Notes under the pieces: model-generated | Told to the model about the DNA's origin: nothing | The model's database searches: none | Seen by the model: the letters and a program-made list of their open reading frames with translations, nothing else | Translations under genes and position numbers: made by a program | Assembly (NCBI GenBank): GCA_028285625.1 | Contig: JANQOX010000005.1 | Span: forward strand, 620,001-684,000 | DNA length: 64,000 bases | Reading direction: 5' to 3' | Origin: Myxococcota bacterium | GTDB taxonomy: Bacteria; Myxococcota_A; UBA9160; UBA6930 | In this document: piece by piece, positions 22,977-31,750 of the stretch | How the letters are laid out: every line of letters starts with the position of its first letter | Numbering within the stretch: position 1 is the stretch's first letter

Positions 22977-23519
22977 TTGAAGGTCCTCATCTGGGTTGGG
23001 AGTCTTCGCAGCGACTCGTTCAGTCGGAAGCTCGCCACGGCGGCCGAGGCCGCCGCTCCGGAGGGTTGGCAAACCACCACGACCGACGGCCGTGCGCTTC
23101 CGCTCTACGATCAGGACCTCGACGGGGACGAGAAGCCTGCGCCGGTGCAGGAGCTTCTCGACGCCGTGGGCGCCGCGGACGCCCTCCTGTTCGTGACGCC
23201 GGAGTTCAACTACGGCATCCCCGGGCCGCTCAAGAACGCCATCGATTGGGCGTCGCGCCCGGCCTACCGCTCGCCGCTTCGCGACAAGCCCTCGCTGGTC
23301 ATCTCGCACTCGATCGCCCCGACCGGGGGGGCGCGCGCCCACGTGCAGCTGTGCACGGTGTTGTCGGGCACGGCGACGCCGCTCTACCACGCCCCCGGGT
23401 TCAGCATCCCTGCGATCCACGAGAAGTTCGATCCGGCGGGTGCGCTCGTGGACGAGGGCGTGGCGCAGCGGCTCGGGGTCACGCTCGAGCGCTTCGGCGC
23501 GTGGGCGAAGGGCGGCTGA
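22977..23519 (+). CDS. NADPH-dependent FMN reductase family protein
   Basis: This encodes 180 residues of the flavodoxin fold from a TTG start at 22977 with a GGGAGAA ribosome site. FMN phosphate-binding loop GSLRSDSFSRKLA lies at the N-terminus, and the characteristic TPEFNYGIPGPLKNAIDW follows mid-protein. It is expected to reduce FMN, quinones, azo dyes or chromate using NADPH. The gene is divergent from the VOC gene, 154 bases apart, and converges with the acyl-CoA ligase at 23562. The YGIPGPLKNAIDWASRP motif is complete, so activity is likely; the physiological acceptor is unknown. Confidence 0.92.
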   Translation: MKVLIWVGSLRSDSFSRKLATAAEAAAPEGWQTTTTDGRALPLYDQDLDGDEKPAPVQELLDAVGAADALLFVTPEFNYGIPGPLKNAIDWASRPAYRSPLRDKPSLVISHSIAPTGGARAHVQLCTVLSGTATPLYHAPGFSIPAIHEKFDPAGALVDEGVAQRLGVTLERFGAWAKGG

Positions 23520-23561
23520 ACCCGCGCCCCTTGCACGAAGGGCGGCTGACCGGCGTGCGCG

Positions 23562-25262
23562 TCAGTCGGCGTCGGCGGGGTCGAGGCGCTCGCGCAGCTC
23601 GCGCTTCATGAACTTGCCGCTCGCGTTGCGAGGCAGCGCGTCCACCTGGAACCACACGTATCGCGGGATCTTGAAGGCCGCCAGGCGCTCGCGCAGGAAC
23701 GCGCGCAGCTCGTCTGCGCTGAGCTGGCCCGGCGTCGCGGCCAGGACGACTGCGGCTCCGACCTCTTCGCCCAGCCGGTCGTCGGGCACGCCGAAGACCG
23801 CACACTCGGCCACCGCATCGTGGGCGAAGATCGCGGCCTCGACCTCGGCGCAGTACACGTTCTCGCCGCCGCGCAGCACCATGTCCTTGGCGCGGTCCAC
23901 GATGTAGATGAAGCCGTCCTCGTCGACGCGGGCGATGTCCCCGGTTCGGAGCCAGCCGTCCTGGATGGTCTCGGCCGTGGCCTCCGGCCGATTCAGGTAG
24001 CCCTTGATCACCTGCGCGCCGCGCACGCACAGCTCGCCGGTCTCGCCGGGGGCGAGCGGTTCACCCGCATCGTTCACGACGCGCGTCTCGTAGCAGGGCA
24101 TGGCGGGGCCCACGCTCTCGGGCCGGTCCAGGAAGAAGTCGGCCGCGACGGACGTGATGATCCCGCACGTCTCGGTCATGCCGTAGCCGGTGCCGGGCCG
24201 CGCCGTGTCCACCGAGTCCTCGATCTTCTTCACCAGGTCCGGCTGCAGCTGGGCGCCGCCGCCCCCGACGGAGGCCAACGACGAGGTGTCTCGCTTGGCG
24301 AAGTCGGGGTGGGCGATCAGCTCTCGCGCCATCACCGGCACGCCGGTCATGGTGGTGATGCGCTCGGCCTCGATCAGGCGAAGCGCTTCGGCCGGGTCCC
24401 ACTTGTACATGTGGACGAGCTTGCCGCCGGCGACGGTCATGCCATGGGCGACGCAATTGTTGGCCGTCACGTGAAAGAGCGGCGTGGTGAGGAGCGAGGC
24501 TGGCGGCGCGCCTGGCGCCTTGGGCGGTGCGTCGGGCCCTGCTGCCGCGGCGGCGGCCGCGGTCTGCACGGCGTTGGCGAACGCCAGGCTCAGCACGTTG
24601 CTCACGCACCCGCGGTGGGTGAGCTGCGCGCCCTTGGGCCGCCCCGTCGTGCCCGACGTGTAGAAGATGCTGGCGTCGTCTTCGGGGTCCACCTGGACGT
24701 CGGGCAGGGTGTCGGGGCCGTCGCACAGGTCGGCGAACGGGACGACGCCCGCTCGGGGCTCGGGCAGCCGGACGCCCACCAGGACGCGGTCGCCGATCTC
24801 GTCGGCGTGGGCCGCGATCCGGTCGAGCCGCTCCCCATCGGCGATGATCACGCGGGGGTCGGAATCCTGCATGCCGTAGACCAGCTCGGGGCCGGTCCAC
24901 CAGGCGTTCGTTCCGACCGCCGCGACGCCGATGCTCGTGCACGCCCAGTAGGAGAGCATCCACTCCGGGTAGTTTCGCATGGCGATGGCGACCCGGTCGC
25001 CCTTGGCGACGCCCTGGGCGATCAGCCAGTGCGCAATGGAGGCGACTTCGCGGTGGGCGCGCGCGTAGGTCCAGCGGTCGTCGCCGTAGACCAGATACTC
25101 CTTCTCGCCGTGGCCGCCCGACGCCAGCCAGAGCTCGCGCAGGGTGGGCGGCGCGTTCTTGTAGGTGCGCAGGCGCTGGCCCCCGACCTCGGTTTCCACG
25201 ATCTCGAACTGGGCGCCCGGCGCGGTGAGTGCGGCCCACGCCTCGCGAAGCTCGTCGTACAC
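23562..25262 (-). CDS. AMP-dependent acyl-CoA ligase (class I adenylate-forming)
   Basis: This encodes 566 residues from a GTG at 25262 with ribosome site AGGAG; longer in-frame translation reads into non-conserved sequence. The adenylation domain has FYTSGTTGRPKGAQLTHRG (P-loop), GYGMTETCGI and WLRTGDIARVDEDGFIYIVDR, and the C-terminal domain has RNASGKFMKRELR with the catalytic lysine. It activates a carboxylic acid to acyl-AMP and then acyl-CoA. An alanine-rich, proline-rich insert (near residues 245-270, AVQTAAAAAAAGPDAPP) is unusual and low complexity. It is divergent from another ligase, 158 bases apart. Confidence 0.92.
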   Translation of the reverse strand: MYDELREAWAALTAPGAQFEIVETEVGGQRLRTYKNAPPTLRELWLASGGHGEKEYLVYGDDRWTYARAHREVASIAHWLIAQGVAKGDRVAIAMRNYPEWMLSYWACTSIGVAAVGTNAWWTGPELVYGMQDSDPRVIIADGERLDRIAAHADEIGDRVLVGVRLPEPRAGVVPFADLCDGPDTLPDVQVDPEDDASIFYTSGTTGRPKGAQLTHRGCVSNVLSLAFANAVQTAAAAAAAGPDAPPKAPGAPPASLLTTPLFHVTANNCVAHGMTVAGGKLVHMYKWDPAEALRLIEAERITTMTGVPVMARELIAHPDFAKRDTSSLASVGGGGAQLQPDLVKKIEDSVDTARPGTGYGMTETCGIITSVAADFFLDRPESVGPAMPCYETRVVNDAGEPLAPGETGELCVRGAQVIKGYLNRPEATAETIQDGWLRTGDIARVDEDGFIYIVDRAKDMVLRGGENVYCAEVEAAIFAHDAVAECAVFGVPDDRLGEEVGAAVVLAATPGQLSADELRAFLRERLAAFKIPRYVWFQVDALPRNASGKFMKRELRERLDPADAD

Positions 25263-25420
25263 GAACGTCTCCTTCTTCGCAGCCCGACACTCTAGGAGGT
25301 CTGTGCCCTCGAGGCGATCCGCCCGGGGGCGGGGGCCGCCGTGAACTCGGAGGGCTCCTGCGCCATCCTTGGCGGTCGCCCGCCCCGGCGGGCTCACGCC
25401 GACGGCAGGCAGGGGGAGCC

Positions 25421-26953
25421 ATGAAGGTACCGCTAACGATCCGCGACCATCTCGACCGTGCACGGAAGGTCTACCCGGACCGGGTGGCGTTCGTCGACGA
25501 GCCCGACCAGCCGGCACCCTCGATGGGTGAGACGACGTTCCGCGAGCTCGACGAACTCGCGACCCGCATGGGCGCGGGTCTCGACCGACTGGGCCTGCCC
25601 GTCGGTGCGCGCGTGGCCATGGTCTCGCACAACGCCTCACGCCTGCTGACCTGCTTCTGGGGAGTGAGCGGGCACGGCCGCATCTTCGTCCCGGTGAACT
25701 TCCGGCTCTCGAAGGCCGAGGTCACGTACATCGTCGATCACTGCGGGGCCGACGTGCTGCTGGTCGATCCGGAGCTCGCCGACACCCTGATGGACATCCC
25801 CTGCAAGCACCGCTTCGTGCTGGGCGAGGAGTCGGACGCCGCGCTCCATGCAGATGCCGAGCCCGCGGCGTGGAACCCGGACGAAGATCACACGGCGGTG
25901 ATCAACTACACCTCCGGCACCACGGCGCGGCCCAAGGGTGTTCAGCAGACCCATCGCAGCCTGTGGCTCAACGCAGCCGTCTTCGGTTGGCAGTCGGGCG
26001 TGAACGATCGCGACCGCTATCTGCACACGCTGCCCCAGTTCCACTGCAATGGTTGGGGCATGCCCTATGCGCTCGTGGGCATGGGGGCGAAGCAGGTGGT
26101 GCTGCGCAAGGTGGACGGCCCGGAGATCCTGCGCCGGGTGGCGCAGCACGACATCACGCTGCTCTGCGGGGCGCCCGCGGTCGTCGCGGCCATCCTCGAC
26201 GCGGCGGCCACATGGGACGGGCCGGTCCCGGGTCAGGGTCGGACGCGCATCGTCGTCGCCGGCGCGCCGCCGCCCACGCGCACGATCGAGCGCGTCGAGA
26301 CCGAGCTCGGCTGGGAGTTCATCCAGATCTACGGCCTCACCGAAACGGCGCCGCTGCTCACGATGAGCCGCAAGCGCGCCGAGTGGGACGACCTCTCGCC
26401 GGCCGAGCGGGCCCAGAAGCTCGGGCGCGCCGGGGCGCCCGCGCTGGGTGTGCGGGTCGAGGTCGACGGCGAGGGCGAGATCCTGGCGCGCACCAACCAC
26501 GTGCTCGAAGGCTACTGGGAGCAGCCCGAGGCCACGGCCGACGCGATCCGAGACGGGTGGTTCCACACGGGCGACGGCGGGCGGCTCGACGAAGACGGCT
26601 ACGTCGCCATCGCCGATCGCAAGAAGGACGTGATCATCTCGGGCGGCGAGAACGTGAGCTCGATCGAGGTGGAAGACGCGCTCTTCTCGCACGCGGCCGT
26701 GGCCGAAGTCGCGGTGATCGGCGTGCCCCACGAGAAGTGGGGCGAGACGGTGAAGGCGCTCGTGGTGCTCGCACCCGGGGCCGAGGCGGACGAGGCGATG
26801 CTGATCGCCCACTGCCGAGACCGCATCGCCCACTACAAGTGCCCGACGTCCATCGAGTTCCGCGATGAGCTGTCGAGGACGGCCACCGGCAAGCTCCAGA
26901 AGTACAAGCTGCGTGCCCCCTACTGGGAAGGCATGAACAAGCAGGTCAACTGA
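25421..26953 (+). CDS. AMP-dependent acyl-CoA ligase (acyl-CoA synthetase)
   Basis: This encodes 510 residues from the ATG at 25421 (ribosome site GGGGGAG). Motifs are NYTSGTTARPKGVQQTHRS, QIYGLTETAPLL, WFHTGDGGRLDEDGYVAIADR, SGGENVSSIEVEDAL and a C-terminal RTATGKLQKYKLR with the catalytic lysine. PQFHCNGWGMPY resembles medium-chain and aromatic acyl-CoA synthetases (COG0318, AMP-binding FadD-like). It makes an acyl-CoA from an unknown acid. A hydrolase gene follows after 26 bases on the same strand. Sequence differs enough from the divergent ligase that they probably serve different acids. Confidence 0.92.
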   Translation: MKVPLTIRDHLDRARKVYPDRVAFVDEPDQPAPSMGETTFRELDELATRMGAGLDRLGLPVGARVAMVSHNASRLLTCFWGVSGHGRIFVPVNFRLSKAEVTYIVDHCGADVLLVDPELADTLMDIPCKHRFVLGEESDAALHADAEPAAWNPDEDHTAVINYTSGTTARPKGVQQTHRSLWLNAAVFGWQSGVNDRDRYLHTLPQFHCNGWGMPYALVGMGAKQVVLRKVDGPEILRRVAQHDITLLCGAPAVVAAILDAAATWDGPVPGQGRTRIVVAGAPPPTRTIERVETELGWEFIQIYGLTETAPLLTMSRKRAEWDDLSPAERAQKLGRAGAPALGVRVEVDGEGEILARTNHVLEGYWEQPEATADAIRDGWFHTGDGGRLDEDGYVAIADRKKDVIISGGENVSSIEVEDALFSHAAVAEVAVIGVPHEKWGETVKALVVLAPGAEADEAMLIAHCRDRIAHYKCPTSIEFRDELSRTATGKLQKYKLRAPYWEGMNKQVN

Positions 26954-26979
26954 CGGGCCATCCGGGCCGGGAGTTCGAG

Positions 26980-27732
26980 ATGCCGCGAGTCTTCGTCCAT
27001 GGAAACCCCGAGACCGATGCCATCTGGCAGGGTCTCTTCGAGGCACTACGCGAGCGGGGCGAGGCCGATCTTCACGCACTGTCGCCCCCTGGGTTCGGCG
27101 CTCCGGTGCCCGACGGCTTTGCCGCGACCCAGGTGGCGTACCGGGATTGGTTGATCGATCAGCTCGAGCGTCTCGGAGGCGGCGTCGACCTGGTGGGCCA
27201 CGACTGGGGCGCCGGGCACGTGTACGGCGTGCTGGCCGAACGCCCCGATCTGCTGCGCAGCTGGGCTGCCGACTGCGCGGGCCTGATCCACCCGGACTAC
27301 GTGTGGCACGACGCTGCCCAGGCTTGGCAGACGCCAGGCGTGGGCGAGCAGACGGTGGCCGCGATGTTCGGCATGCCCGAGGCCCAGCGCGCGGCGACGT
27401 GGGCCTCGCTCGGGATCCCCCAGAGCGTGGCCGAGGTGGTGGCGCGCGCGCAGGACGAGGCGATGGGCGCGTGCGTGTTGTCGCTCTACCGATCGGGCGC
27501 CCAGCCCGCCATGGCCGACCTCGGCGCCCGCCTTCGCACCACGGAGCGCCGGCCGGGCCTGGTGATCATCGCCAGCGAGGACCCGTACACCGGTACCCCC
27601 GAGATGTGCGCCTCGGTCGCCGCCGATCTCGGCGCGGCCACGAAGACGCTCGAGGGGCAGTCGCACTGGTGGATGTTCGACGCGGCGGGCGAGGCGGCCG
27701 ACGCGCTCGTCGCGCACTGGCGGGCGGCGTAG
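26980..27732 (+). CDS. Alpha/beta hydrolase with Asp nucleophile
   Basis: This encodes 250 residues with VFVHGNPETDAIW near the oxyanion hole and nucleophile elbow GHDWGAG (Asp75), the arrangement of epoxide hydrolases and haloalkane dehalogenases. The acid IIASEDPYTGTP and histidine GQSHWWMFD regions complete the triad. GHDWG with no second halide-binding tryptophan assigned makes an epoxide hydrolase-like or related hydrolase the cautious call. It lies 26 bases after an acyl-CoA ligase and converges with the GST at 27738 (5-base gap). Confidence 0.8.
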   Translation: MPRVFVHGNPETDAIWQGLFEALRERGEADLHALSPPGFGAPVPDGFAATQVAYRDWLIDQLERLGGGVDLVGHDWGAGHVYGVLAERPDLLRSWAADCAGLIHPDYVWHDAAQAWQTPGVGEQTVAAMFGMPEAQRAATWASLGIPQSVAEVVARAQDEAMGACVLSLYRSGAQPAMADLGARLRTTERRPGLVIIASEDPYTGTPEMCASVAADLGAATKTLEGQSHWWMFDAAGEAADALVAHWRAA

Positions 27733-27737
27733 CCGGC

Positions 27738-28493
27738 TCAGCCCCGTGGTCGCCGATGGCGCGACCAGATGGCCCGCACCCAGCCGGCTCCGGGGTGCGC
27801 GTCCCAGCGCGCCACCCAGCGCGTGAAGAGCTCCGGTTGCGGCGTGGGCAGTTCGAAGGGAATCTCGTCGGGGAAGACCAGCGGGAAGAGCAGCGCGGCC
27901 GTGGTGAGGTCGGCCAAGGTGAAGCGGGCGCCCACCAGGTAGCCGGTCTTCCCGGTCGCTTCTTCCACCCGCGCCAGCGCCGCTTCGACCTGCGCACCCG
28001 CCGCCTTGGCGCTGTCGGCATCGATGCCCATCCGGCCACGGAGCATCGGCACGACGCGCGGGAACATCCGGCGATAGCCGGCTGCGACCAGGCGCGAGGT
28101 CTGGCCCGTGGTGAACATGCGGCCCATGTAGGCCGGGTCGGCCATCAGTTCGTGAAAGAGCGCGAGCCGCACGGGCGGCCCGATCTCTTCGTCCGCCCAC
28201 GCCACCCAGCGCAGCGCCTCGTCTCGCTCGGCCGGGTCCTCGGGAAGGAGCGGCGGGTCGGGAGCGACGCGATCGAGGTGGAGGACGATGTCGGTGGAGC
28301 CGCTGATCGCCCGGTCGCCGTCGCGGAGCAGCGGCGTGGTAGTCGGCCCGCCGGAGTGCCGGCGGACCGTTCGCTCGTGGAAGCCCGGCAGCAGCGCGCG
28401 CCGCCGGGATTCGAGCCCCTTCAGGTCGAGGGTCCAGCGGACCTTCTCGTTGTAGTGGGAGAACGCGAAGTGGTAGAGCTCGAGACGGGCCAT
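27738..28493 (-). CDS. Glutathione S-transferase family protein
   Basis: This encodes 251 residues. The thioredoxin-fold N-terminus reads LYHFAFSHYNEKVRWTLD, with a Ser/Tyr region suited to glutathione activation, and TTPLLRDGDRAISGSTDI as the cis-proline and SxxI motif. The helical C-terminal half includes YLVGARFTLADLTTAALL, typical of GSTs. It is larger than the GST at 2312 and only distantly related. It is divergent from a TetR gene 51 bases away, so it is the probable target of that regulator. Confidence 0.85.
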   Translation of the reverse strand: MARLELYHFAFSHYNEKVRWTLDLKGLESRRRALLPGFHERTVRRHSGGPTTTPLLRDGDRAISGSTDIVLHLDRVAPDPPLLPEDPAERDEALRWVAWADEEIGPPVRLALFHELMADPAYMGRMFTTGQTSRLVAAGYRRMFPRVVPMLRGRMGIDADSAKAAGAQVEAALARVEEATGKTGYLVGARFTLADLTTAALLFPLVFPDEIPFELPTPQPELFTRWVARWDAHPGAGWVRAIWSRHRRPRG

Positions 28494-28544
28494 GGATCGC
28501 TCCTGGGGCTCGGATTGGGTCGCCAGAGGTAGCCGCTACGAGAT

Positions 28545-29159
28545 ATGATGGCGAACCTATTTCGCAGGGAGCACGCTTGGGCCGTGGGGTACACGAAGGA
28601 GCACACCGAGGCGACTCGGGAGCGGATCCTCGAGTCGGCGGCGCGGCTCTTCCGCGCCCACGGGTTCGAGGGCGCTCGCATCGACGACATCATGGCCGGC
28701 GCGGGGCTCACCCGCGGTGGGTTCTACGCGCACTTCCGCTCGAAGAACGACCTGTTCGCCGTCTACGTGGGACGCGAGCTCGCCTTCGGCCGCAAGGTGC
28801 GCGAGGCCGGCGAGCAGGGGCCACGCCTGCGCGACGGCGCGGATCGGGCGATCGACTACTACCTCACGCCGGGCAACCGCCATCGAATCGCCCGCGGCTG
28901 CACCGTCGTCTCCAACGCCGCCGACGTCGCTCGCGCATCGCCGGGCACGCGACGTGCCTTCACGCGTGCCTTCGAGGGGATGCGCGAGACGTTTCGGGAT
29001 GCAGCGGACGATGCAGCAGAACCCGACGCCGCGGCCCTGGCCGCCATTGCGACCTGCGTCGGGGGCGTGGTGCTCGCGCGCGCGCTCGCAGACGAGTCGC
29101 TCATCGAAGACCTGCTGGCGGCCTGCCGCGCGTCGGTCGACCGCGAGCTGGGTGGCTAG
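28545..29159 (+). CDS. TetR/AcrR family transcriptional regulator
   Basis: This encodes 204 residues. The N-terminal helix-turn-helix (TRERILESAARLFRAHGFEG to TRGGFYAHFRSKNDLF) is a standard TetR DNA-binding domain. The remaining two thirds form the ligand-binding bundle with unknown effector. ATGs at 28545 and 28548 sit inside a TATGAT sequence that may be a -10 box, so the true start could be the GTG at 28584 just before GYTKEHTEATRERI; then GCGAA-N5-TTCGC at 28551-28565 would lie in the leader as an operator. It is divergent from the GST and likely controls it. Confidence 0.88.
   Translation: MMANLFRREHAWAVGYTKEHTEATRERILESAARLFRAHGFEGARIDDIMAGAGLTRGGFYAHFRSKNDLFAVYVGRELAFGRKVREAGEQGPRLRDGADRAIDYYLTPGNRHRIARGCTVVSNAADVARASPGTRRAFTRAFEGMRETFRDAADDAAEPDAAALAAIATCVGGVVLARALADESLIEDLLAACRASVDRELGG
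28551..28565. promoter_or_regulatory. Short inverted repeat, candidate TetR operator
   Basis: GCGAA (28551-28555) and TTCGC (28561-28565) flank five bases, between the divergent GST and TetR promoters and beside a TATGAT -10-like box at 28544-28549. TetR repressors bind such palindromes, but five-base arms are short and chance occurrence is possible. Confidence 0.35.
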
Positions 29160-29181
29160 GCGGCACCCGGCGGGCGTCGCG

Positions 29182-29457
29182 TCACGCGGGGTCCAGCTCG
29201 ACGCGCCGCTCGAAGACGAACTCGTTGGGCAGGTACGACGTCTCGTGCTCTGCGCCGGCCTGGAGCGGGTAGGGCGGGGGGGACTGCAGCATGCACCAGC
29301 CATCTTCGAGCGCGGCCTGGCCGGTCCGGTAGGGCGGCTCGCCGTCGGGCAGGCCCGGCCCCGCACCGGCAGTGCCATCGTGGAAGGCCCAGCCCAGGGT
29401 GGGTGTGTCGAGCGCTCCCTCCGCGAGCCACAGGTACAGGACTTGTTGGCGAAGCAT
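29182..29457 (-). CDS. 91-residue hypothetical protein coupled to the PhyH-type oxygenase
   Basis: The ATG at 29457 overlaps the oxygenase stop by one base (TGATG), so it is translated by coupling. The protein has no signal peptide or membrane segment. It is aromatic- and acidic-rich, with LGWAFHDGTAGAGPGLPDG, EDGWCMLQSPPPYP and LPNEFVFERRVELD stretches. I do not recognise the family. Placement directly after the phytanoyl-CoA dioxygenase-type gene suggests an accessory subunit or assay-invisible partner of that enzyme, but this is inference. Longer in-frame translation upstream would overlap the oxygenase gene and is rejected. Confidence 0.65.
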   Translation of the reverse strand: MLRQQVLYLWLAEGALDTPTLGWAFHDGTAGAGPGLPDGEPPYRTGQAALEDGWCMLQSPPPYPLQAGAEHETSYLPNEFVFERRVELDPA

Positions 29458-30368
29458 CACGCGACCCCCGCGTTCGCCCGGGCGCGGCCCTCGATGCGCG
29501 TGTGGTAGTAGTCGACGTCGAAGTCCGGGTCGCCGGTGAGGTAGCGCCACAGACGCGCGCGCTGCATCTGCTCGTAGCGGGACTCGTGCCCCTGCTGCCA
29601 CGGCTGCATGGTGCGCAGCACCTCGGCCACGCTGTCGTTGCGCCGGTGGGCGAAGGTGTGGTCCCGCGCGTCGTTGTGGACCTGATCGAAGTCGTCGGTG
29701 TTCCAGAGCCGGACCTGCGGCACGCGCGGGTTGAGCCGGATCTTGTACAGCCAGCGATCCGTGTCGCCGGGGTTCGGCTGGCCCGCATGCCAGAGACCCT
29801 GGTGGAACACCATCAGGGTGCCGGCCGGGCCACTGAACTGCTGTTCACCCAGCAGGTGCTGGTAGCGCGAGACCCCCTCGGCCCGCGTTCGCCGCAGGTG
29901 GGTTCCCGGGACCATTCGGGTCCCTCCGGCGCGCACCTCGGTGGGGTAGTAGAAGAGCTGCACGTCGAAGCTCGGGGCGTTGCTGTCGATCACGGCGTCC
30001 ACGTGGAGATGCTGCTTGTACTCGCTGCCCGCCGGCAGCCGGTGCACGAAGTCGTGGTCGAAGAGCGGGTCGGCGCCCACCAGGGAGGTGATGATCCCGT
30101 GCACCTGTGGCAGTCGCAGGTACTCGCCGATCACCGACGGCGCCGGGTAGCAGGCCGAGAGCGGGGTGAGCGACTCGGGGTGGGCGAGGCCGGGGCCCTC
30201 GGGCGGGACGCCCACGGCCTGTCGCAGCTTTACCGACTCGAGCGAGCGCAGCTCTTCGATCACGCGCACGTTGAGCTCGTCGGGCACGAGCGCGTCGAAT
30301 CGCAGGTAGCCGTCCGCCACGAAGCGGGCCATCTCGAGGGTGGTGAGTCGGTGGTCAGCGGCCGGCAT
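29457..30368 (-). CDS. Phytanoyl-CoA dioxygenase (PhyH) family 2OG-Fe(II) oxygenase
   Basis: This encodes 303 residues. The double-stranded beta-helix fold is marked by the iron-binding H122-V-D124 in QHLHVDAV, the distal histidine H194 in FHQGLWHAG and a following WLYKIRLNP strand, with an arginine for 2-oxoglutarate. Members hydroxylate or halogenate small molecules using Fe(II), O2 and 2-oxoglutarate; many act on free metabolites and not on phytanoyl-CoA. The ATG at 30368 overlaps the fuconate dehydratase gene by 14 bases, so it belongs to that operon and may modify a sugar acid or an unusual deoxysugar derivative (inference). Confidence 0.88.
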   Translation of the reverse strand: MPAADHRLTTLEMARFVADGYLRFDALVPDELNVRVIEELRSLESVKLRQAVGVPPEGPGLAHPESLTPLSACYPAPSVIGEYLRLPQVHGIITSLVGADPLFDHDFVHRLPAGSEYKQHLHVDAVIDSNAPSFDVQLFYYPTEVRAGGTRMVPGTHLRRTRAEGVSRYQHLLGEQQFSGPAGTLMVFHQGLWHAGQPNPGDTDRWLYKIRLNPRVPQVRLWNTDDFDQVHNDARDHTFAHRRNDSVAEVLRTMQPWQQGHESRYEQMQRARLWRYLTGDPDFDVDYYHTRIEGRARANAGVA

Positions 30369-31689
30369 GGGGGCCTCCTCGTGCGCTCGCGCGTGCCTGC
30401 CACACGGAGCCCTCAGGATAGGCGTACGCGTCGAGACTCTCGGGTACGAAGTCCACGCCCAGGCCCGGCGTGTCGGGCAGGACGTAGCGTCCGCCCCGCA
30501 TCCGAACCGGATGGACGAAGTGCTCGTGCAGGTGGTCCGCGAACTCGGTGATGCGGTCTTCGAGCGTGGCGCTCACGCAGATGTAGTCGAAGGCGGAGAA
30601 GTGCTGGACGTGTTCGCAAAGCCCCACGCCGCCCGCATGCGGGCAGACCGGTACGTCGAAGTGCGCGGCCAGCAGGATCGCGGCGATCACCTCGTTCAAG
30701 CCGCCCAGCCGGCATCCATCGATCTGCAGCACGTCCACGGCACCCGCCTGTAGGAACTGCTTGACCATGATCCGGTTGTGGCAGTGCTCGCCCGTGGCGA
30801 TTCGAACTGGGCGCACGGCCTCACCGATGCGCGCGTGCCCGAGGATGTCGTCGGGGCTGGTGGGCTCCTCGACCCACCAGAGGTCGAACGGCGCGAGCTC
30901 GGCCACGTGTCGGATGGCTTCGTCCACGTCCCAGACCTGGTTGGCGTCGACCATCAGCTTGCGGTCGGGCCCGATCTCCTCGCGCACCAATCGGCAGCGG
31001 CGTAGATCGTCTTCGAGGTCGGCACCGACCTTGATCTTGAAATGGGTCCAGCCCTCGGCCAGGGCCTGGCGGCAGCGCGTGCGGATCGTCGCCTCGTCGT
31101 AGCCGAGCCAGCCCGCCGACGTCACGTAGGCCGGGTAGCCGTCGCGCCGTAGGTGCGCTTCGCGCTCGGCGCGGCCCCCCACCTGGGCGCGCAACAGGTC
31201 GAGTGCGGCCTCCTCGGAGAGCGCGTCCGAGATGTGTCGGAAGTCGACGGCCGCGACGATCTGCTCGGGAGAAAGGTCGGCGAGGTACTTCCAGAGCGGT
31301 TTGCGGCTGCGCTTGGCCAGGAGGTCCCAGACGGCGTTCACCACCGCGGCGGTCGCCAGGTGAACGACGCCCTTCTCGGGACCCAGCCACCGCAGCTGGC
31401 TGTCGCCGGCAAGAGAAGACCAGAACGCGCCGGTGTCGGCCTCGATCGCATCCAGGTCGCAGCCCACCACGAAGGGCGCGAACGCCTCGATGGCGCGCAC
31501 GCAGATCTCGTTGCCGCGCCCGATCGTGAAGGTGAGACCATGACCGGTGAGTTCGGGGTCGTCGGTCTCGACGATGGCGACGGCCGCCGAGTAGTCGGGG
31601 TCGGGGTTCATGGCGTCGGAGCCGTGCAGGGCGTCCGACGTGGGGAAGCGCACGTCGTGGGCGCGCAGTGCCGTGATGCGGGGGGCCAT
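30355..31689 (-). CDS. fucD: L-fuconate dehydratase (enolase superfamily)
   Basis: This encodes 444 residues from the ATG at 31689. It belongs to the mandelate racemase/FucD group: general base KxK at K218/K220 (HFKIKVG), metal ligands D248 (LMVDANQVW), E274 (WVEEPTSP) and E301 (ATGEHCHN), and catalytic H351 (CPHAGGVGL). These positions match those described for Xanthomonas L-fuconate dehydratase, and length agrees. It dehydrates L-fuconate to 2-keto-3-deoxy-L-fuconate. It is first in an operon with the PhyH-type and 91-residue genes, and divergent from an IclR gene that precedes the L-fuconolactonase gene. Confidence 0.93.
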   Translation of the reverse strand: MAPRITALRAHDVRFPTSDALHGSDAMNPDPDYSAAVAIVETDDPELTGHGLTFTIGRGNEICVRAIEAFAPFVVGCDLDAIEADTGAFWSSLAGDSQLRWLGPEKGVVHLATAAVVNAVWDLLAKRSRKPLWKYLADLSPEQIVAAVDFRHISDALSEEAALDLLRAQVGGRAEREAHLRRDGYPAYVTSAGWLGYDEATIRTRCRQALAEGWTHFKIKVGADLEDDLRRCRLVREEIGPDRKLMVDANQVWDVDEAIRHVAELAPFDLWWVEEPTSPDDILGHARIGEAVRPVRIATGEHCHNRIMVKQFLQAGAVDVLQIDGCRLGGLNEVIAAILLAAHFDVPVCPHAGGVGLCEHVQHFSAFDYICVSATLEDRITEFADHLHEHFVHPVRMRGGRYVLPDTPGLGVDFVPESLDAYAYPEGSVWQARASARGGPHAGR

Positions 31690-31720
31690 GCCACGGCAAG
31701 GCTGCGCGATCTCGATGTGT

Positions 31721-31750
31721 TTGTCAATGAACGAAAGATTCATATATGAT
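31721..31750. promoter_or_regulatory. Shared intergenic promoter/operator between fucD and iclR
   Basis: This short A/T-rich gap has TTGTCA (31721-31726) and TATGAT (31745-31750) as plus-strand boxes with 18-base spacing, and a minus-strand TTGACA. ATGAA (31727-31731) and TTCAT (31739-31743) form an inverted repeat suited to IclR binding. Only 56 bases separate the two starts, so one operator could control both genes. Confidence 0.45.

Noticed and set aside
24404-24412. TGTACATG inside the acyl-CoA ligase gene as an operator
   Set aside because: It is inside coding sequence and lacks the paired half-site.
24535-24580. Poly-alanine stretch in the acyl-CoA ligase read as a frameshift
   Set aside because: The frame continues into conserved adenylation motifs on both sides, so it is an in-frame low-complexity insert.
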